Assembly (NCBI GenBank): GCA_017537925.1
Contig: JAFYJW010000001.1
Location: 1 to 44,292, forward strand
From: Synergistes sp.
GTDB taxonomy: Bacteria > Synergistota > Synergistia > Synergistales > Synergistaceae
DNA: 44,292 bases
Direction: 5' to 3'
The translations under genes and the position numbers were made by a program. Of this stretch, positions 1 to 8,251 are shown piece by piece. The notes under the pieces are model-generated. The model saw only the letters and a program-made list of their open reading frames with translations. It did not search any database and was not told the origin of the DNA. Positions within the stretch are counted from its first letter, which is position 1; every line of letters starts with the position of its first letter.

Positions 1-1
1 C

Positions 2-148
2 GGCGTGGTTATGCGCAGGCTGTCCCCTTATATCTGCAGAACTCTTGGAATGGCTGTTACTCAGTTATCGGAAATCTCACCTATATTGGAAGCTTTTATA
101 GAATGTGCAAAAAAAGTCTTTAACAGAGAAAGGGGACGCAAAGAATAA
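2..148 (+). CDS. C-terminal fragment of a probable LysR-family transcriptional regulator (cut by window edge)
   Basis: A reading frame is open from the first base to a TAA at 146-148 (48 codons). The visible tail has the feel of a LysR effector-domain C-terminus: an R-x-L-S-P-Y-I-x-R-T-L-G-like strand followed by a helix with SPILEAFIECAKKVF, which resembles the usual last helix (SPAARAFIE-type). No helix-turn-helix is visible because the N-terminus lies outside the window. It is convergent with arcB and followed by an intrinsic terminator at 220-252. The family call rests on style only, without a database comparison; the coding frame itself is fairly likely. Confidence 0.45.
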   Translation, partial: GVVMRRLSPYICRTLGMAVTQLSEISPILEAFIECAKKVFNRERGRKE

Positions 149-158
149 ACTAAAATAT

Positions 159-204
159 CCGGCATAATATCATGACCGAAACGGTCATTGAAAATTATAT
201 CCGG
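159..204. repeat. Nested inverted repeat downstream of the LysR fragment
   Basis: A perfect 7-bp dyad (ATGACCG, 172-178, against CGGTCAT, 182-188, loop AAA) sits inside a looser outer dyad (CCGG-n-ATAAT, 159-168, against ATTAT-nn-CCGG, 194-204). No U-run follows, so it is not a classical terminator. It could be an mRNA 3' stabilising structure or an operator-like palindrome. Confidence 0.45.
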
Positions 205-219
205 GAATCTGTCTTTCAG

Positions 220-252
220 GCGCGGTTTTTAACAACCCCGCCGCGCTTTTTT
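220..252 (+). terminator. Intrinsic terminator of the LysR fragment
   Basis: GCGCGG (220-225) pairs with CCGCGC (241-246), and six T residues follow directly at 247-252. The loop is 15 nt. This matches a Rho-independent terminator for the plus-strand gene that ends at 148. Confidence 0.55.
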
Positions 253-265
253 GCCGCTTTTGTAT

Positions 266-300
266 AAAGAAAACTCCGGGCTTAGCCTGGAGTTTTCTTT
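266..300 (-). terminator. Bidirectional intrinsic terminator downstream of arcB
   Basis: GAAAACTCCGGGC (269-281) and GCCTGGAGTTTTC (285-297) form a 13-bp stem with one G-U pair and a TTA loop, flanked by A-runs and T-runs on both sides. It closes the arcA-arcB transcript on the minus strand and also lies downstream of the convergent plus-strand gene. Confidence 0.85.
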
Positions 301-368
301 TAAAGTATTCACAGATATAAGCAGTGGAAAGCCTTTGAACTCCCCACTGTTATATTTAAACTGTTTAA

Positions 369-1322
369 TTAGAGATTTCCTATGCTTGCCACCATAACGG
401 CCTTGATCGTGTGCATGCGGTTCTCGGCTTCGTCGAACTGTCTTGCATAGCGTGATTCAAAAACTTCTTCCGTCACTTCATTGCCTTTTACGGCTGGGAG
501 GCAGTGCAGGAAGATGACGTTGTCGTTGCCCGTCGCTTTGATAAGCTTCATGTTGACCTGATAGGGCTTGAGAAGTTTTTTGCGCTCTTCCGCCTTTGCC
601 TCTTCGCCCATCGACGCCCAAACATCCGTGTAGATGACGTCGGCGCCCTTGACGGCAGCTTTCGGGTCATCGGTTATTTCAATAGTGGCGCCTGACTCGC
701 ACTCTTCCGCTATCTTTTTGCACTCGGCCACAAGTTCCTTTGATGGGAAGAGTTCTTTGGGCGCACAGGTGACGAAATGCATTCCCATTTTTGCCGCGCC
801 TATCATAAGCGAGTTGGCAACGTTATTGCGTCCGTCGCCGATAAAAACAAATTTTATCCCCTTGAGGTGACCGAAGTTCTCACGAACGGTCATGAAATCG
901 GCAAGGACCTGCGTGGGGTGATAGTCATCAGTCAGGCCGTTCCATACGGGGACTCCGGCGTATTTTGCGAGATCCTCAACGACTTTCTGGCTGAAGCCGC
1001 GGAATTCTATGCCGTCGAACATGCGCCCTAAAACGCGGGCTGTGTCTGCGACGTCTTCCTTATGGCCGAGTTGGATGTCGTTCTTGCCGAGATATTCGGG
1101 ATGTCCGCCTTCGTCGATGGCAGCCACGGTGAATGCACAGCGCGTGCGTGTCGACGGTTTTTCAAATATAAGGGCGACGTTCTTGCGGTCAAGAAGATTT
1201 CCTTTTATACCGGCGCGTTTTTTGTTCTTAAGATCCGTGGCCAGGTTGATCAAATACATGATCTCTTCCGGAGTGTGGTGCTTAAGAGATATCAGGTTGC
1301 GGTTGCGAAGATTTACTGCCAT
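369..1322 (-). CDS. arcB: Ornithine carbamoyltransferase (probably catabolic, arginine deiminase pathway)
   Basis: This 317-aa protein converts citrulline plus phosphate to ornithine and carbamoyl phosphate, or runs the reverse anabolic reaction. The carbamoyl-phosphate loop [12 protein letters not shown] is at about residues 53-64, HPTQ follows near 136, and the ornithine/catalytic motif FLHCLP lies near 273. Length is normal. The ATG at 1322 is preceded by an AAAGGGGAT ribosome-binding site. It lies 90 bp downstream of arcA on the same strand and is followed by the terminator at 266-300, so the two form an ADI operon; this is why arcB is preferred over the sequence-identical family name argF. 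Carbamate kinase (arcC), the ATP-yielding last step, is not in the window. Confidence 0.93.
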   Translation of the reverse strand: MAVNLRNRNLISLKHHTPEEIMYLINLATDLKNKKRAGIKGNLLDRKNVALIFEKPSTRTRCAFTVAAIDEGGHPEYLGKNDIQLGHKEDVADTARVLGRMFDGIEFRGFSQKVVEDLAKYAGVPVWNGLTDDYHPTQVLADFMTVRENFGHLKGIKFVFIGDGRNNVANSLMIGAAKMGMHFVTCAPKELFPSKELVAECKKIAEECESGATIEITDDPKAAVKGADVIYTDVWASMGEEAKAEERKKLLKPYQVNMKLIKATGNDNVIFLHCLPAVKGNEVTEEVFESRYARQFDEAENRMHTIKAVMVASIGNL

Positions 1323-1412
1323 GACTGAAAAGATCCCCTTTCTGTTTTTTGCTTTCTTTATAGAAAGTATTTTATTGTTTTTGATTCTTTTGTAAATAGC
1401 CGCCGGCTTGCG

Positions 1413-2651
1413 CTACACCGGCATCCTGTTGAGCGGCATCGACATGCAGCGCGGGCCGCCGCGGCCCCTTCCGAGTTCCGGGGCTTCCAGTTCAAGGACT
1501 TCTATGCCGTTGTCCCGCAGAATCTTTGACGCGTTGGTATTGCGGTTATATGTCATCACCCGGCCCGGGGCCACGGCCAGCGTATTGCAGCCGTCGTGCC
1601 ACTGTTCACGTGCCATATCGGCTTTATCGGCGCCCTGCATCTTTATCAGGCGCATCTTATCAAAGCCGAGGTCTGCTGCAATGTCATGCTCCCAATCCGT
1701 GCTCTGCACGACTGACTGAATTATCCCGCCGTCGTCGTAATCCAGCTTCCAGACTCTTAAATAATCAAGCAGCGGCGGGTATATGCAGAAAGCGTCTCTG
1801 TCTACCATCGTAAATACGGTGTCAAGATGCATGCAGTAACGTTTTTTGGGAATCTCAAAGGCATATATGCGCTTGATCGATGTGCGCGTGGAAAGGTTCC
1901 TGCCGATGCGCTGGACAGTCGCGGGCGACGTGCGCTGCGAAACGCCTATTGCGACTGCTTTGTCCGAAAGAACCAGCACGTCTCCTCCTTCGACCTTTTG
2001 CGGCCATACTTCGTCCTGCGCATCGCCGAAGAGGATATGCATCCCGCTGAACCTCGGGTGATAGTTAGTGATATATTTCCAGTAAAGCGGCTCGATGCGG
2101 CGTGCCTCAAAGGTCATCTGACCTATGATTATGCCGCTTGCGACCGTGATGGCGGGGTCTCTTTGGAAGTACAGGTTAGGTATCGGGTGGATTATGAACT
2201 CGCTTCCGTTATCAACGCAGGAAATGAGGCTGAGATTGGCGCAGTTGCAGATATCCCTGACTTCTTTGCGAGTATAGCCGGCTATCAGATGGTCAGCTAA
2301 TTCTATCGCCGGAATATTCATAAGTTCGGTGATAAAGGCTTCGCTGAGTCTGCGGTCGAGACATTCGAACCTGAAAAGATCCTTTATCAGTTTTTCACGA
2401 ACAGGGAGCTGCTCCATAACCTGTGCAAGGCATTCGTTGAAATACAGGACTTCGGTCCCTTCGTTCCTGAGCATCTCGGCGAACTTATCGTGCTCTTCCC
2501 TTGCGCGCTCAAGCCACAGAAGGTCGTCGAAGAGCAGTTCGTCCATGTTTTCTATCGTTAGCCTGTCGATCTCCATGCCGGGCTTGTGCAGCATTACCTG
2601 CTTGAGTTTGCCCGTCTCTGATAGTACACTGAAATTGCATGTCTGGTTCAT
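1413..2651 (-). CDS. arcA: Arginine deiminase
   Basis: This 412-aa protein hydrolyses arginine to citrulline and ammonia, the first step of fermentative arginine use. Guanidino-modifying-enzyme motifs are present in order: LFDDLLWLE near 38-46, NLYFQRDP (usually FTRD) near 165, EGGDVL near 220, HLDTVFT near 280, and the C-terminal GGPRCMSMPL with the catalytic Cys at about 402. The start is well supported by AGGAGGTG eight bases upstream of the ATG. A near-consensus promoter lies about 95 bp upstream. Arginine deiminase is typical of fermentative anaerobes; with arcB it would supply carbamoyl phosphate, ornithine and ammonia. Confidence 0.96.
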   Translation of the reverse strand: MNQTCNFSVLSETGKLKQVMLHKPGMEIDRLTIENMDELLFDDLLWLERAREEHDKFAEMLRNEGTEVLYFNECLAQVMEQLPVREKLIKDLFRFECLDRRLSEAFITELMNIPAIELADHLIAGYTRKEVRDICNCANLSLISCVDNGSEFIIHPIPNLYFQRDPAITVASGIIIGQMTFEARRIEPLYWKYITNYHPRFSGMHILFGDAQDEVWPQKVEGGDVLVLSDKAVAIGVSQRTSPATVQRIGRNLSTRTSIKRIYAFEIPKKRYCMHLDTVFTMVDRDAFCIYPPLLDYLRVWKLDYDDGGIIQSVVQSTDWEHDIAADLGFDKMRLIKMQGADKADMAREQWHDGCNTLAVAPGRVMTYNRNTNASKILRDNGIEVLELEAPELGRGRGGPRCMSMPLNRMPV

Positions 2652-2743
2652 TTTTACACCTCCTGAAAGTTAAATAGCCTTGTTAAAACAACAGCATGTT
2701 TAGAGGATAAAAAAGATTAAACAGCAATGCTAAGCTGTATATT

Positions 2744-2772
2744 ATATTATATTCAAACAGCTCTGCAGTCAA
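2744..2772 (-). promoter_or_regulatory. Sigma-70-type promoter of arcA-arcB
   Basis: On the minus strand TTGACT (2767-2772), a 17-bp spacer and TAATAT (2744-2749) form a near-consensus promoter. The predicted leader is about 85 nt. A 5-bp dyad (ACAGC at 2721-2725, GCTGT at 2734-2738) overlaps the start point, and the spacer contains TTTGAATA, which resembles half of an ArgR box; an ArgR role is only a guess. No intrinsic terminator separates ispG from this promoter. Confidence 0.75.
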
Positions 2773-2799
2773 TATATATAATATACTTGTCTAAACTAA

Positions 2800-3858
2800 T
2801 TAAATGTTATGGTTTACACGGAGAATCTCACGGCGGACAGTTTCTTCAAATGTATCCATAGTTCCGCGGCATACAAAGGAGCCCTTTCTGAAGAAAATAA
2901 ATCCGCCGGGACTTCCTGCAATTCCGAAGTCTGCGTGCGCGGCTTCCTTAGGGCCGTTCACTTCGCACCCCATTACCGCTATCGTAAGGCCTGTGCAGGC
3001 CTCCGGGGGGACTATGCCGCGAAGTTTATCGACAAGTTCGGCTACTTCTATTCTCCTTCTTCCGCATCCCGGACAGCTGACAAGCTGCCAGCCGCGGTGA
3101 CGGAGCATCAGAGCGGACAGTATGCTGTATCCGGTCTTTACTTCTTCTGCTGCGCTGCCTGTAAGGCTTACACGCAGAGTGTCGCCTATGCCCTGTGAAA
3201 GCATGAGCGCTATGCCTGCCGCGCCTTTTACTATGCCGGAGTTTCCGCACCCGGCTTCGGTTATGCCGATATGTACGGGAAACGGATATCTCTCCGAAAG
3301 CAGTGCGTTTGCACGGAGCGTCTCGGCTATCGATGAGGATTTTGCCGAGATGATGATATTCTCAAAGCCGTTCTTAAGCAGCAGAGCGAGCTGCTCTTCA
3401 ACCGCGGATGCAAGCGCAGCACCGCGGTCTCCGTTAGCCGAGGCAAGCTGCGCGTTGTTTAACGAGCCTCCGTTTGCGCCTATGCGTATTACCGCGCCTT
3501 TTTCTTTTGCAGCGGATATGACTTCCGCAAGAGCCGCGGAACCGCTCATGTTGCCGGGATTTATCCTTATAGCAGGCACGCCTGCGGAGAGCGCCGCAAG
3601 CGCTGTCCGGTGATTGAAATGGATATCGGCCATCAGCGGGAGGTCTGTGCTCTTTACAAGCTCGGCAAGCGCCGGCGCAAGGGATGCGTCAGGAAGCGCG
3701 ACTCTTGCAAGTTCGCATCCTGCTTTTAAAAGCAGCCCGCATTCGGAAACGCAGCCGCTGATATCCTCCAGCCGTGTCTTAAGCATGCTTTCAACACGTA
3801 CAGGTGCTCCGCCGCCTATCTCAAGCCCTTTTATGCGGACGCTTTTGATGCTTGCCAT
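2800..3858 (-). CDS. ispG: 4-hydroxy-3-methylbut-2-en-1-yl diphosphate synthase (IspG/GcpE)
   Basis: IspG is a [4Fe-4S] enzyme that reductively opens methylerythritol cyclodiphosphate, the penultimate MEP-pathway step. The 352-aa protein shows the N-terminal TIM-barrel start (VRVESM near 21-26) and the C-terminal cluster-binding region with SCPGCGRR (two Cys near 260) and MGCEVNGPKEA (third Cys near 294). Length matches the short bacterial form. It starts with ATG after TAAGGAG and lies 9 bp downstream of rseP, so it is co-transcribed with rseP and dxr, which catalyses an earlier step of the same pathway. The residues after VESM (LKTRLED) differ from the usual TNTDTRD. Confidence 0.95.
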   Translation of the reverse strand: MASIKSVRIKGLEIGGGAPVRVESMLKTRLEDISGCVSECGLLLKAGCELARVALPDASLAPALAELVKSTDLPLMADIHFNHRTALAALSAGVPAIRINPGNMSGSAALAEVISAAKEKGAVIRIGANGGSLNNAQLASANGDRGAALASAVEEQLALLLKNGFENIIISAKSSSIAETLRANALLSERYPFPVHIGITEAGCGNSGIVKGAAGIALMLSQGIGDTLRVSLTGSAAEEVKTGYSILSALMLRHRGWQLVSCPGCGRRRIEVAELVDKLRGIVPPEACTGLTIAVMGCEVNGPKEAAHADFGIAGSPGGFIFFRKGSFVCRGTMDTFEETVRREILRVNHNI

Positions 3859-3867
3859 GACCGCTCC

Positions 3868-4908
3868 TTAATGCATCAGCCGGTATATATCCTTACCGGT
3901 GACAAGGGCTATAAGTGCAAGAAGAATTATATAGCCCGCATAATGTATCATTGTTTCTATCCTTTCGGGGACCTTGCGGTGCGTGACAACTTCGATAAGG
4001 ATAAATATCAGGCGCCCGCCGTCAAGCGCGGGGAACGGCAGAAGATTCAGGAGTCCGAGGTTGAGATTGACTACACCCAAAAATGCTATAAATGCCCAGA
4101 AGCCTTCGCGGAAAGCGTTTCCCGCCATAGACGCGATTCCTACAGGCCCCGTGACGTCGGCTTTGATTCTGCCGGTTATAGTCAAATAAAGACTGCGCAG
4201 TATCTCTATGCTCATATCCCATGAATACCGGAAGGATTTTGAAAGAGCTTTGAGCGGCGGGAATTTTTCAAGCACAGGCTGTATGCCTAAGAGCCGCGCG
4301 CCACTCTCGGCATTTTCCGGTATGGTTATCGAGTAGGTCGTTTCGTGCCCGCCGCGTTCTATAACAATTTCAAACAGGTCGTTTTTCTTGTTTTCATTCA
4401 GGATGTTTTTTCTTATATCCGACCAGCTTTTAAGCTCATTGCCGTCAATGCTTTTTATTATGTCGCCGCTTTTCAGTCCGGCGGCGTATGCCGGAGAATC
4501 ATCCATAACTTTCCCGATCGTCGCAGTTTCCAAATTAAATACACCGCATCCGGCAAGATAAAAAGCTGTGATAAGCCATGCAAGCAGTATATTTACCGAC
4601 GCTCCGGCGGCAATTATGAAAGCCCTCTCCCACGGCCTTTTGTGAAGCAGCGAGCGCGCAGGATCCACGTGCGTCTCTTCAGTTTCATCATCTGCATCTT
4701 CGCCTTCAAGTTTGACAAAGCCGCCTATCGGGAATGCCCTTATCGAATACTGCGTTTCTCCCCTCTTCGTGCTTAAGAGTTCGGGGCCCATGCCGAACGA
4801 GAATTCATGCACCAGAACATTTCTGAGCTTTGCCGCAAGAAAATGTCCGCCCTCATGTGAGATCACGCATATGCCTATTACTATCAGAAATGAAACGATA
4901 CTGAGCAA
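3868..4908 (-). CDS. rseP: RseP-type intramembrane site-2 zinc metalloprotease with PDZ domain
   Basis: This 346-aa membrane protease cleaves transmembrane substrates such as anti-sigma factors or signal-peptide remnants. The first transmembrane helix carries the zinc motif HEGGH (18-22; a variant of the usual HEFGH), a PDZ domain follows (AGLKSGDIIKSIDG near 145), and the second catalytic segment NLLPFPALDGGRL lies near 290. The start is TTG, supported by GGAGG nine bases upstream and by the abutting dxr stop codon. The order dxr-rseP-ispG (with cdsA and uppS upstream) is widely conserved in bacteria and couples envelope stress proteolysis with isoprenoid and phospholipid synthesis. Confidence 0.94.
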   Translation of the reverse strand: MLSIVSFLIVIGICVISHEGGHFLAAKLRNVLVHEFSFGMGPELLSTKRGETQYSIRAFPIGGFVKLEGEDADDETEETHVDPARSLLHKRPWERAFIIAAGASVNILLAWLITAFYLAGCGVFNLETATIGKVMDDSPAYAAGLKSGDIIKSIDGNELKSWSDIRKNILNENKKNDLFEIVIERGGHETTYSITIPENAESGARLLGIQPVLEKFPPLKALSKSFRYSWDMSIEILRSLYLTITGRIKADVTGPVGIASMAGNAFREGFWAFIAFLGVVNLNLGLLNLLPFPALDGGRLIFILIEVVTHRKVPERIETMIHYAGYIILLALIALVTGKDIYRLMH

Positions 4909-6066
4909 CTATATTTTCCTCCGTTTTTTGCATAGCTCGTCAGCGGCTCTTTCTCCCTCGGATGTGAGTGCTGCGGCGTCTTCGAGCGTTTTGGGGGCGG
5001 GACCGGAATACCCCTCCAGAACATCCGTGATCACGCCTGCTATGTCGGTAAATTTTATCTCATGATTCAGGAAATGTCTGACCGCGCTCTCGTCGGCGCC
5101 CACAAGCAGCGCAGGCATTGCACCGCCTGATCTGCCGGCAATGCGTGCGGCTGAATAGCAGGGGAAACGCGTTTCGTCTATCTCGCGGAATTCCAGCTTC
5201 CACTCGTTCGGCTCAAGCGGGGAAAGCACTCTTTCCGCGGCAGGGAGCCGATGCGGCCATGCAAGCGCCGCTGCGGCGGGCAGCCGCATATCCGCCCGGG
5301 AAAGAAGCATCCGTACCGTGCCGTCAATAAATTCCGCCATCCCGTGGACATGCGAACTCGGATGGATCAGGGCGCCGACTTTTTCGTCAGGCAGGCCGAA
5401 GAGCTGCATAGCTTCGATGCATTCAATGCCCTTGTTCATAAGAGTTGCGCTGTCTATAGTTATTTTTGCGCCCATTTTCCACACAGGATGCTTCAGCGCA
5501 GCTTCGGGGGAAATATCCTTCATTTGCTCCAGGGTAAGATCTTTGAACGGGCCTCCGGATGCTGTGAGCCATATGCGCGAGACTTCTTCTTCGGGCACAT
5601 CGCGCAGACACTGCCAGACCGCGCTGTGTTCGCTGTCTATCGGGCGGAGCTGGTCTTTCCTGCGTACAAGAGGCATGACCCACGGTCCCGCAACGACGAT
5701 ACTCTCTTTATTTGCGAGAGAAACGTCTATGCCGCGCGAAAGAGCTTTTTGAAGAGCGGGAATCGCAGCCACGCCTGAAGATGCAAATACCGCATGGTCG
5801 ATGCTTTCATCCGACACTATTTCGGAAAGCGCACGCAGACCTGTAAGGCATCTGAAGCCTTCTTCTTTCCAGCAGCCGCTCTCAGGTTCGGTCAGACAGA
5901 GTATCTCCGCATTGAATCTTCTTCCGAGTTCAGTTAATTTTTTTGCGCTGCTCCCTGCGGCAAGAGCCCTCACCGAAAAAATTTCCGGAAAGCGGGCGCA
6001 TATATCAAGAACAGCCCCGCCTACGCATCCGGTAGCGCCTATGACCGCAAGATTTATCTTTTTCAT
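4909..6066 (-). CDS. dxr: 1-deoxy-D-xylulose 5-phosphate reductoisomerase
   Basis: This 385-aa NADPH-dependent enzyme converts DXP to 2-C-methylerythritol 4-phosphate, the committed MEP step. Visible motifs are the N-terminal Rossmann fold IGATGCVGGAVLD (8-20), ANKESIVVAG near 118 with the catalytic lysine, DSEHSAVWQCL near 145 with metal ligands, TASGGPF near 170, and ATLMNKGIECIEA near 207. Length and order are standard. The stop codon abuts the rseP start and cdsA ends one base upstream, so translation is probably coupled. Confidence 0.97.
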   Translation of the reverse strand: MKKINLAVIGATGCVGGAVLDICARFPEIFSVRALAAGSSAKKLTELGRRFNAEILCLTEPESGCWKEEGFRCLTGLRALSEIVSDESIDHAVFASSGVAAIPALQKALSRGIDVSLANKESIVVAGPWVMPLVRRKDQLRPIDSEHSAVWQCLRDVPEEEVSRIWLTASGGPFKDLTLEQMKDISPEAALKHPVWKMGAKITIDSATLMNKGIECIEAMQLFGLPDEKVGALIHPSSHVHGMAEFIDGTVRMLLSRADMRLPAAAALAWPHRLPAAERVLSPLEPNEWKLEFREIDETRFPCYSAARIAGRSGGAMPALLVGADESAVRHFLNHEIKFTDIAGVITDVLEGYSGPAPKTLEDAAALTSEGERAADELCKKRRKI

Positions 6067-6067
6067 G

Positions 6068-6901
6068 CTATCCTACAAGTTCAAATATAACAAAAGCGAT
6101 CGTGCCGTTTACGAGAATGCTGTCAAATCTGTCCAGAAGGCCGCCGTGTCCCGGAATGAGAGCGCCGGTATCCTTAACTCCGGCCTCGCGCTTCATGACC
6201 GATTCGCCTAAATCGCCCAACTGCCCAGCTATGCCGCAGATAAGGCCCATCAAAAGGAGCGGTATCGGGGGAAAAGAGAAGATCAGAGCCATAAGCCCGC
6301 CGCACATAAGGCTCGCCGCCGCGCCGCCGAAGAAGCCTTCCCATGTCTTGTGCGGGCTCACCCGGCTGCAGAGAAGATTCTTTCCGAGGTGACTGCCTAC
6401 AAAATAAGCCGCCACGTCGCAGCTCCATGTGCAGAGGAAAAGAGTTGTCAGAAACATCGCGCCAAGTTCCCTGGAGCGGATCAGAATCATAAATGACCAC
6501 GGCAGAACGACATAGGCAATCCCCGCAACGGTCGTACCCATCGAAGCGACCGCGTCGCTCTCGCCGGACACCTGATGCTTGAGTACCTCAAGGAAGAGCG
6601 CGATAAACGCAACTGCGGATATCGAACAGAGCATCACAGATACGTTCATAAAACCAAGCGCCGTGCCGAGCAGCAGAAAAAGGCCTGAAAGAAGCATAAG
6701 CGTCTGTGACGTCCTCACACGCTCCGCCTGCAGCTTGTAAAACTCATGCAGCGACATCATAGCTATCAGAATGACTATCGCGCTCCAGTAAATACCGCCC
6801 AGGATGATGCCGCCGATAACTATAAGAACGATAAAAATACTGCTGAGAGCCCTTATCTTCAGGTCAGGACTCGATGTAAAAAACTGCTTAAGCTTTTCCA
6901 T
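6068..6901 (-). CDS. cdsA: Phosphatidate cytidylyltransferase
   Basis: This polytopic inner-membrane enzyme makes CDP-diacylglycerol from phosphatidic acid and CTP. It has about eight hydrophobic segments and the family signature in the last third: SPHKTWEGFFGG, then a long segment containing LGDLGESVMKRE, KDTG and PGHGGLLDRFDS. I choose the ATG at 6901 (277 aa) because GAGGGAG lies eight bases upstream and the overlap with uppS is only 14 bp. The frame stays open to an ATG at 6943, which would add 14 residues and a 56-bp overlap. It sits in the uppS-cdsA-dxr-rseP run. Confidence 0.95.
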   Translation of the reverse strand: MEKLKQFFTSSPDLKIRALSSIFIVLIVIGGIILGGIYWSAIVILIAMMSLHEFYKLQAERVRTSQTLMLLSGLFLLLGTALGFMNVSVMLCSISAVAFIALFLEVLKHQVSGESDAVASMGTTVAGIAYVVLPWSFMILIRSRELGAMFLTTLFLCTWSCDVAAYFVGSHLGKNLLCSRVSPHKTWEGFFGGAAASLMCGGLMALIFSFPPIPLLLMGLICGIAGQLGDLGESVMKREAGVKDTGALIPGHGGLLDRFDSILVNGTIAFVIFELVG

Positions 6902-7577
6902 ACCGACGCTCCCTCTCATAATAATTGCGAACAGCTTCTTCAAGGCTGTTTTTATCGAAGTCCGGCCAGTACTGCCGCGTAAAATAATATTCGCTGTAGG
7001 AGCTTTGCCAGAGCCAGAAATTGCTGAGACGCATCTCTCCGCTCGTACGTATTATAAGATCGGGATCAGGTACGTCAGGAAGGTAAAGGCTGCGCCTGAA
7101 TACTTCTGCCGTTACAGGCGTTTTTGTTCCCTGTGAGATTATCCTGTTGACGGCGTCAAGTATCTCCTGGCGTCCTCCGTAATTGAAGCAAATGATAAGA
7201 TTGCGCTCGCTGTATATCTTGGTCGTTTCTTCGACCTCACGCAGAATCCCGGCTATGTCCTCCGGCAGCGCAGCGATGTTTCCGGCAAAGCGCACACGGC
7301 ATTTTTCCTTGCAGAGTTCGGAGAGTTTTGCGCGCATATAATAGCGGAAGAGTCCCATCAGACCCTTGACTTCGCTCTGTGCCCGCTTCCAGTTCTCAGT
7401 GGAAAAAGCGTAAAGAGAGATATATGGAATATCAAGGTCTTTTGCGGCGCGCATCACTCTCTCGACAGCGCGCACCCCCGCATGGTGCCCCATTACGCGC
7501 GGCAGATGCTTTTCCCTGGCCCACCGCCCGTTACCGTCCATGATTATCGCAACGTGTTTGATCTTGTCAGCCGGCAT
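6888..7577 (-). CDS. uppS: (2Z,6E)-undecaprenyl diphosphate synthase
   Basis: This 229-aa cis-prenyltransferase makes undecaprenyl diphosphate, the lipid carrier used by the WecA-type enzyme upstream and by peptidoglycan synthesis. The N-terminus shows HVAIIMDGNGRWA (catalytic Asp14), GHHAGVRAVERV follows, then SLYAFSTENWKR near 68-79, and the C-terminal DPDLIIRTSGEMRLSNFWLWQSSYSE block. All are hallmarks of the family. The start overlaps the upstream stop as TAATG, with GGAGGG upstream. It overlaps the cdsA start, so the operon is tightly coupled. Confidence 0.97.
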   Translation of the reverse strand: MPADKIKHVAIIMDGNGRWAREKHLPRVMGHHAGVRAVERVMRAAKDLDIPYISLYAFSTENWKRAQSEVKGLMGLFRYYMRAKLSELCKEKCRVRFAGNIAALPEDIAGILREVEETTKIYSERNLIICFNYGGRQEILDAVNRIISQGTKTPVTAEVFRRSLYLPDVPDPDLIIRTSGEMRLSNFWLWQSSYSEYYFTRQYWPDFDKNSLEEAVRNYYERERRYGKA

Positions 7578-8251
7578 TATTGCCCTCCTGCTCCGAATAT
7601 GTCATCTGCGAGGCGTCCTGTCGCCTTTACCTCGTCCCAGCGGCGCTTTACTTCCTGTATATCCATCCATGTAAGATCTTTCGGGCTTCCTTTTGTCCTG
7701 CTCTGATTGCGCAGCAGATAACTCGGGTGGAACATCGGCATGACAGCCATCCCCCGCCATTCGAACCAACGGCCGCGCAGCTTGGTTATCCCCTCGTTCG
7801 TCTGGAGTATCCAGCGCATCGGAGTGTTGCCGAGCAGCACGATAAGCAGAGGGTCTATCAGCATTATCTGAGTCTGAAGATGTTTGTCGCAGAGGACCGT
7901 CTCCTGCGGGGCCGGAACTCTGTTCTCCGGCGGACGGCATTTCACTATATTCGTTATATAGACCTCGCTCCGGTTTATGCCTGCAGCAGAAAGTATCTGA
8001 GTCAGAAGCTGGCCTGCTCTTCCTACAAAAGGCAGCCCCTGGGCGTCTTCATCAGCGCCGGGGCCTTCTCCTATAAAAAGCAGCTTTGAGTTCGGATCCC
8101 CGTCTCCGAAAACGACCTTCGTGCGCGTGGAAGCAAGCGGACACGCGCGGCATTCCATCGCCTCTGCGCGCGCTTTTTCCCACAGTACTTTTCTGCAGGC
8201 CGCTCTTTCTTCATCGGAGAGTTTTAACAGCAGCTTTCTTTCGTCGCTCAT
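7577..8251 (-). CDS. Type-4 (iron-sulfur) uracil-DNA glycosylase
   Basis: This 224-aa protein removes uracil from DNA. Four cysteines suited to a [4Fe-4S] cluster are visible (C34, C37, C105, C121). Motif 1 is GEGPGADEDAQG near 61-72, followed by LPFVGRAGQLL, and the C-terminal motif MFHPSYLLRN supplies the other active-site residues. These features place it in the type-4/5 family rather than with Ung. The N-terminal 30 residues are a helical extension. Its stop overlaps the uppS start by one base and its start overlaps the upstream P-loop gene by 4 bp, so a repair enzyme is embedded in an envelope operon. This arrangement may simply reflect cotranscription. Confidence 0.92.
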   Translation of the reverse strand: MSDERKLLLKLSDEERAACRKVLWEKARAEAMECRACPLASTRTKVVFGDGDPNSKLLFIGEGPGADEDAQGLPFVGRAGQLLTQILSAAGINRSEVYITNIVKCRPPENRVPAPQETVLCDKHLQTQIMLIDPLLIVLLGNTPMRWILQTNEGITKLRGRWFEWRGMAVMPMFHPSYLLRNQSRTKGSPKDLTWMDIQEVKRRWDEVKATGRLADDIFGAGGQ

